From positions 1 through 64,000 of the forward strand of contig CAVXSI010000017.1 of the NCBI GenBank assembly GCA_963764365.1: a DNA stretch of 64,000 nucleotides. The letters run 5' to 3'. Below the pieces are notes generated by a model. It worked only from the letters and a program-made list of their open reading frames with translations. It was not told the origin of the DNA and made no database searches. The number at the start of each line of letters is the position of its first letter. The first letter of the stretch is position 1. The stretch comes from VRUE01 sp963764365 (GTDB lineage Bacteria; Actinomycetota; Thermoleophilia; Solirubrobacterales; 70-9). Position numbers and translations under genes: made by a program. Positions 61,085 to 64,000 of the stretch are shown in pieces.

Positions 61085-61846
61085 ATGCCCGACATCAAGC
61101 CACAGGTCTACAAGGACGACCGTCCCGCCGCCTACTTCGACCAGTTCCACGCGGCGGCCCGCCGTGGGGTCGGCTGGACATACACCTTCGTCCGCGCCAT
61201 CGTCTCGCTGCCGACGCTGCTGCTCTACCGGGTGCGGGCGATCGGCGTCGACAACGTGCCGAAGACGGGCCCGCTGGTCCTCGCCCCCAATCACTTCAGC
61301 CAGATGGACCACTTCTTCGTCGGCCTCTACCTGCGCCGCAAGGTCCGCTTCATGGCGAAATCGCAGATGTTCGGCCCGCCCGTCCTCACCTACATCTACA
61401 AGCACGGCGGCGTCTTCCCGGTGCGCCGCGGCCAGCACGACGAGGAGGCATTCAGGACCGCCTTCGAGCTGATCGAGCAGGAGGAGATGCTGCTCGTCTA
61501 CGCCGAGGGGGGGCGCTCGCGCGGCGGCGAGCTGGGCGAGCCGAAGCCGGGGATCGGCCGGATCGCGCTGGAATCGGGGGCGGCGATCGTCCCGGTGGCG
61601 ATCCACGGCTCGGCCAAGGTGCGCCGCTGGAAGCGCCTGCGCTTCCCCAGGGTCACGGTCGAGTTCGGCGAGCCGGTCAGCTTCGCGGTCGAGCGGGCGC
61701 CGAGCCGCGAGCGCCAGCTCGAGGCCGCGACCGAGGTCTTCGCCGAGGTGCGGCGGATGTACGAGGGGGTCAGCGGCCAATCGGAAACCCGCGTGTGCGG
61801 CTGGCGAGCGCCGGACCAAGCAGGGCAAGGACGCAGGGAGGCCTAG
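61085..61846 (+). CDS. plsC: 1-acyl-sn-glycerol-3-phosphate acyltransferase (PlsC-like), tail coded by a repeat
   Basis: 253 residues. Acyltransferase motif NHFSQMDHF (NHx4D) and EGGRSRGGELG are present, so it should acylate lysophosphatidate at the membrane. The last ~24 residues (SGQSETRVCGWRAPDQAGQG and on) are encoded by the left half of family A element 61774-61931, which gives the stop codon. The true ancestral C-terminus is therefore lost or replaced. Confidence 0.9.
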   Translation: MPDIKPQVYKDDRPAAYFDQFHAAARRGVGWTYTFVRAIVSLPTLLLYRVRAIGVDNVPKTGPLVLAPNHFSQMDHFFVGLYLRRKVRFMAKSQMFGPPVLTYIYKHGGVFPVRRGQHDEEAFRTAFELIEQEEMLLVYAEGGRSRGGELGEPKPGIGRIALESGAAIVPVAIHGSAKVRRWKRLRFPRVTVEFGEPVSFAVERAPSRERQLEAATEVFAEVRRMYEGVSGQSETRVCGWRAPDQAGQGRREA

Positions 61847-61931
61847 TAGCAGCGCTATTTGGCCGACTGAGGACGCCGAACTGCGCCGGTCCGCCGCCGC
61901 CAGACGTGCGCGGGGGTTTCCGATTGGCCGC
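61774..61931 (+). repeat. Family A palindromic element at the 3' end of the acyltransferase gene
   Basis: Arms GCGGCCAATCGGAAACCC and GGGTTTCCGATTGGCCGC, inner GTGTGCGGCTGGCG / CGCCAGACGTGCGC, core GCAAGGACGCAGGG, hairpin GGCCTAGTAGC-agc-GCTATTTGGCC, CGACTGAGGACGCCG. It ends directly at the stop codon of the opposite-strand hydrolase, so it may also terminate both transcripts. Confidence 0.85.
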
Positions 61932-62843
61932 TTACTCGTAGCGGGCGCCGAGCTTCGCGTAGAAGCTCGGATCGTGCCCCGGCGTGACGATCGCCGCCGG
62001 GTACTCGCGCTTGAACAGCTTCAACTCCTGGATCGAGCGCCTGTAGTTGTGCTCGTCGAACGGCCGCGGCGCCGGCGGCGCGCTGCCGTCGAGCTGGGCC
62101 TCGGTGTAGACGGCGTCGCCGCCGATCACGAAGTCGCGCTCCTTCAGGTGGCAGACGAGCGACATGTGTCCGGCGCTGTGCCCGGGGGTGTAGGCGAGCC
62201 TGATCGAGCCGTCGCCGAAGAGGTCGAAGCAGCGGCCGAAGCTGGCGTAGGAGTCGATCCCGCCGCGGTCGAAGTCGACCGTGCGGTAGTCGAAGGCGTA
62301 GTCGTAGTGGGCGTGCCGGTAGCCGTTCAGCAGCGGTTTCGGGCCGGCCGTCGCCGCCTCCCACTCGACCTCGCTGAGGACGAAGGTGGAGTTGGGGAAC
62401 TCGGAGATCGCCGAGCTGTGGTCGATGTGCATGTGGGTCATCACGACGATCGGGATCTCGCCCGGCTCGAGCCCGCGCTTGCGCAGCTGCGCCGGCACGT
62501 CGGCGCCGGCGTCCAGCGCCGGGTGGCCGAAGCGGGCCGCCATATGGCCGAAGTTCTCCTCGCCGTCGGTGGCGATCGAGGGGTGCAGGCCGGTGTCGAC
62601 GAGGATCGCGCCGGCGCTCGGGTGGCGGACGAGGAAGGCGGGGCAGGGCACGACGGTCTCCGGTTGGCCGGTCAGCAGCGCCCGCAGCAGCTTCAACGTC
62701 TCCAGGCGCCCGCCGGGCCGTTCCATCATCGGCCGCGGCCAGCGCACGGTGCCGGCGAGGAGGGGCTCGACGCTGACCGTGGCGCCCGGGGTGCCGCCGG
62801 CAAGCGGCTCGTGCAGCGGTTTCGCCTCGATCTGCACCTTCAT
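61932..62843 (-). CDS. MBL-fold metallo-hydrolase (lactonase-like)
   Basis: 303 residues. The zinc motif VMTHMHIDHSSA (HxHxDH) near residue 130, AYTPGHSAGHMSLV (His), GDAVYTE (Asp) and VTPGHDPSF (His) give a complete dinuclear site. Overall resembles N-acyl homoserine lactonases (AttM/AiiA group), but substrate cannot be told. ATG 62843 lies 9 nt after TAATGT on the - strand. Confidence 0.88.
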   Translation of the reverse strand: MKVQIEAKPLHEPLAGGTPGATVSVEPLLAGTVRWPRPMMERPGGRLETLKLLRALLTGQPETVVPCPAFLVRHPSAGAILVDTGLHPSIATDGEENFGHMAARFGHPALDAGADVPAQLRKRGLEPGEIPIVVMTHMHIDHSSAISEFPNSTFVLSEVEWEAATAGPKPLLNGYRHAHYDYAFDYRTVDFDRGGIDSYASFGRCFDLFGDGSIRLAYTPGHSAGHMSLVCHLKERDFVIGGDAVYTEAQLDGSAPPAPRPFDEHNYRRSIQELKLFKREYPAAIVTPGHDPSFYAKLGARYE

Positions 62844-62891
62844 CGCGGGATCACATTACCCGGGTCGAGGTCGCCGATAGGCTCCCCGGCA

Positions 62892-63740
62892 ATGGCTGAC
62901 AGCGCCCGTTCGCGCATCTTCAGGCCCGGCCTGCTCGACGGCCAGGTCTGCCTCGTCTCCGGCGCCGGCAGCGGCCTCGGGCGGGAGACCGCGCTCGAGC
63001 TGGCCCGCCTCGGCGCCGTCGTGGTCGGCTGCGGGCGCCGCGAGGAGCCGCTGGCCGAGACCGCGGCGCAGGCCGAGGGGCTCGCCGGGTCCTTCGAGCA
63101 CGAGGCGGTCGACATCCGCGAGGAGGAGGCGGTCGAGCGGCTGTTCGACGGGCTGCTGGAGCGGCACGGGCACCTCGACGTGCTGGTCAACAACGCCGGC
63201 GGGCAGTTCCTGGCGCCGGCCGAGTCGATCAGCCCGAAGGGCTTCCGCACGGTGATCGACCTCAATGTCCAGGGCACCTGGCTGATGACCCACGCCGCGG
63301 CGACCAAGGCGTTCATCCCGCAGGGGGGCGGCAAGGTGCTGAGCGTCACCCTCTCCCCGCACAACGGGATGCCGGGGATGGTCCACTCCGGCGCCGCCCG
63401 GGCCGCGGTCGAGAACATGATGCGGACGCTGGCGGTCGAGTGGGCCCGCTTCGGGATCAGGCTCTGCGCGCTCGCCGCCGGCCAGTTCGCGACCGAGACG
63501 CTGCTGACCAAGTATCCCCGGGTCGTCGTCGACAACCTCGAGCGCTCGATCCCGATCGGCCGCGCCGGGCGGGCCGAGGAGATGGCCTGGCTGGTCGCCT
63601 ACCTGGCCTCGCCGGCGGGCGACTTCTTCTCCGGGACGACGATCACGATCGACGGCGCCCGCGACAACTGGGCCGGGCCGTGGCCGCCGGAGGCGATCGC
63701 CGGCGAGGGCGGCGAGCCGGTCGCCGAGGAGCGCCGCTGA
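62892..63740 (+). CDS. Short-chain dehydrogenase/reductase, enoyl-CoA reductase-like, with unusual active site
   Basis: 282 residues. NAD(P) motif CLVSGAGSGLGRETAL and VLVNNAGGQF are standard. Where most SDRs have YxxxK, this has HSGAARAAVENM, so the catalytic Tyr and Lys are replaced by His and Arg. A similar HSGAARA stretch is known from peroxisomal trans-2-enoyl-CoA reductase relatives. ATG 62892 lies 8 nt after TAGGCT (62878-62883). Likely acts on acyl-CoA, by inference. Confidence 0.85.
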   Translation: MADSARSRIFRPGLLDGQVCLVSGAGSGLGRETALELARLGAVVVGCGRREEPLAETAAQAEGLAGSFEHEAVDIREEEAVERLFDGLLERHGHLDVLVNNAGGQFLAPAESISPKGFRTVIDLNVQGTWLMTHAAATKAFIPQGGGKVLSVTLSPHNGMPGMVHSGAARAAVENMMRTLAVEWARFGIRLCALAAGQFATETLLTKYPRVVVDNLERSIPIGRAGRAEEMAWLVAYLASPAGDFFSGTTITIDGARDNWAGPWPPEAIAGEGGEPVAEERR

Positions 63741-63869
63741 CGAGCCGGAGGCGCCGTCAGGCGGCGTCCTCAGTCGCTCGCGTGCGGAGCACGCCACGCG
63801 ACCCCCGCCGGAGGCGGGGTGCGAGCGCACCAGCGCGAGTTCCTGGCCTGACGGCGCTCCGACTCGTCA
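63738..63869. repeat. Palindromic element spanning two convergent stop codons
   Basis: Arms TGACGAGCCGGAGGCGCC and GGCGCTCCGACTCGTCA start in the SDR stop codon and end in the stop codon of the opposite-strand gene. Inside, the - strand reads CGCGTGGCGTGC-tcc-GCACGCGAGCG then ACTGAGGACGCCG, the right-hand motif of family A, and a second hairpin CCCCGCC / GGCGGGG. Confidence 0.7.
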
Positions 63870-64000
63870 GCGCGGTTCGAGGATGACCAGGGGGATTTCG
63901 CGCCCCTTGCTGCGCGCCTGGTAGTCGGCGTAGCCGCTGTACTTCTGGACGACGATCGGCCAGAGGCGCTCGCGCTCCTCGGCGGTGGCGGTGCGGGCGT
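63867..64000 (-). CDS. Deazaflavin-dependent nitroreductase family protein, C-terminal end (partial)
   Basis: The last 43 codons are seen: ARTATAEERERLWPIVVQKY, then SGYADYQARSKGREIPLVIL and EPR. This tail matches the F420-dependent nitroreductase (Ddn) family of actinobacteria. The cofactor-binding part is outside the window. Confidence 0.75.
   Translation of the reverse strand, partial: ARTATAEERERLWPIVVQKYSGYADYQARSKGREIPLVILEPR

Overview
The window looks like the chromosome of a very GC-rich actinobacterium. The r-protein content, the many TANNNT -10 boxes placed 6-9 nt before GTG/ATG starts (leaderless genes) and the overall style suggest the Thermoleophilia/Solirubrobacterales side, but that placement is inference. 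No replication origin, rRNA or CRISPR array is present; one tRNA gene is seen.

Layout. (1) 1-16980, + strand: end of tuf, then the S10-spc-alpha ribosomal superoperon (rpsJ to rplQ) with secY, adk, map and rpoA. It has unusual additions. Three large intercistronic RNA-like elements (before rpsS, rplP and rplE) pair a left arm at the upstream stop codon with the Shine-Dalgarno of the next gene. Three r-proteins (S17, L5, S5) carry long low-complexity extensions, each containing an in-frame copy of the same palindromic repeat. A 15-codon minicistron links rplR to rpsE. (2) 16981-27317: housekeeping and lipid genes (truA, surE, ligA, a PBP4-type carboxypeptidase, a patatin, an acyl-CoA ligase, a thioredoxin-like membrane protein, a Fic protein). 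(3) 27351-38912: an 11.5-kb genomic island bounded by a 17-bp direct repeat, one copy of which is the 3' end of tRNA-Pro(CGG). It holds a Shango-type anti-phage operon (TerB protein, DUF2791/BrxD-like ATPase, DEAD/DEAH helicase fused to an exonuclease and BRCT), a TM0106-family nuclease-helicase and a MazF-type toxin-antitoxin pair; no integrase is visible. (4) 39064-46921: glycosidase-like protein, a tandem-duplicated winged-helix regulator, ArsR-like regulator, superoxide dismutase, GMC oxidoreductase, rubredoxin, LemA, Nudix. (5) 47088-57287: biotin genes bioA and bioB-bioF-bioD (bioD carries a tandem-repeat insertion and an apparent frameshift), a MarR/MFS efflux pair, a diguanylate cyclase, a DNA glycosylase, an enoyl-CoA hydratase and a small biotin-carrier protein. 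(6) 57300-64000: a decayed DUF4143 ATPase, glycosyltransferase, glycerol kinase, acyltransferase, MBL hydrolase, SDR and the end of a deazaflavin-type nitroreductase.

The strongest novelty is a set of dispersed structured palindromes. Family A has a motif AGGACGCAGGG, a variable hairpin, then GAGGACGCC. Family B has an outer stem, the asymmetric internal loop GGGTCCTGTCG / CGCCTCCC, and an inner stem. Stem sequences differ between copies but stay complementary. Copies lie between genes and also inside reading frames without breaking them (S17, L5, S5, a glycosyltransferase, the tail of an acyltransferase). The second main candidate is the tRNA-bounded Shango island with its unusual fused helicase.

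Three genes (bioD, sngB, sngC) each have one apparent +1 frameshift, all explained by CTTG where CTG would restore the frame. Sequencing or assembly error must be excluded before interpreting them.
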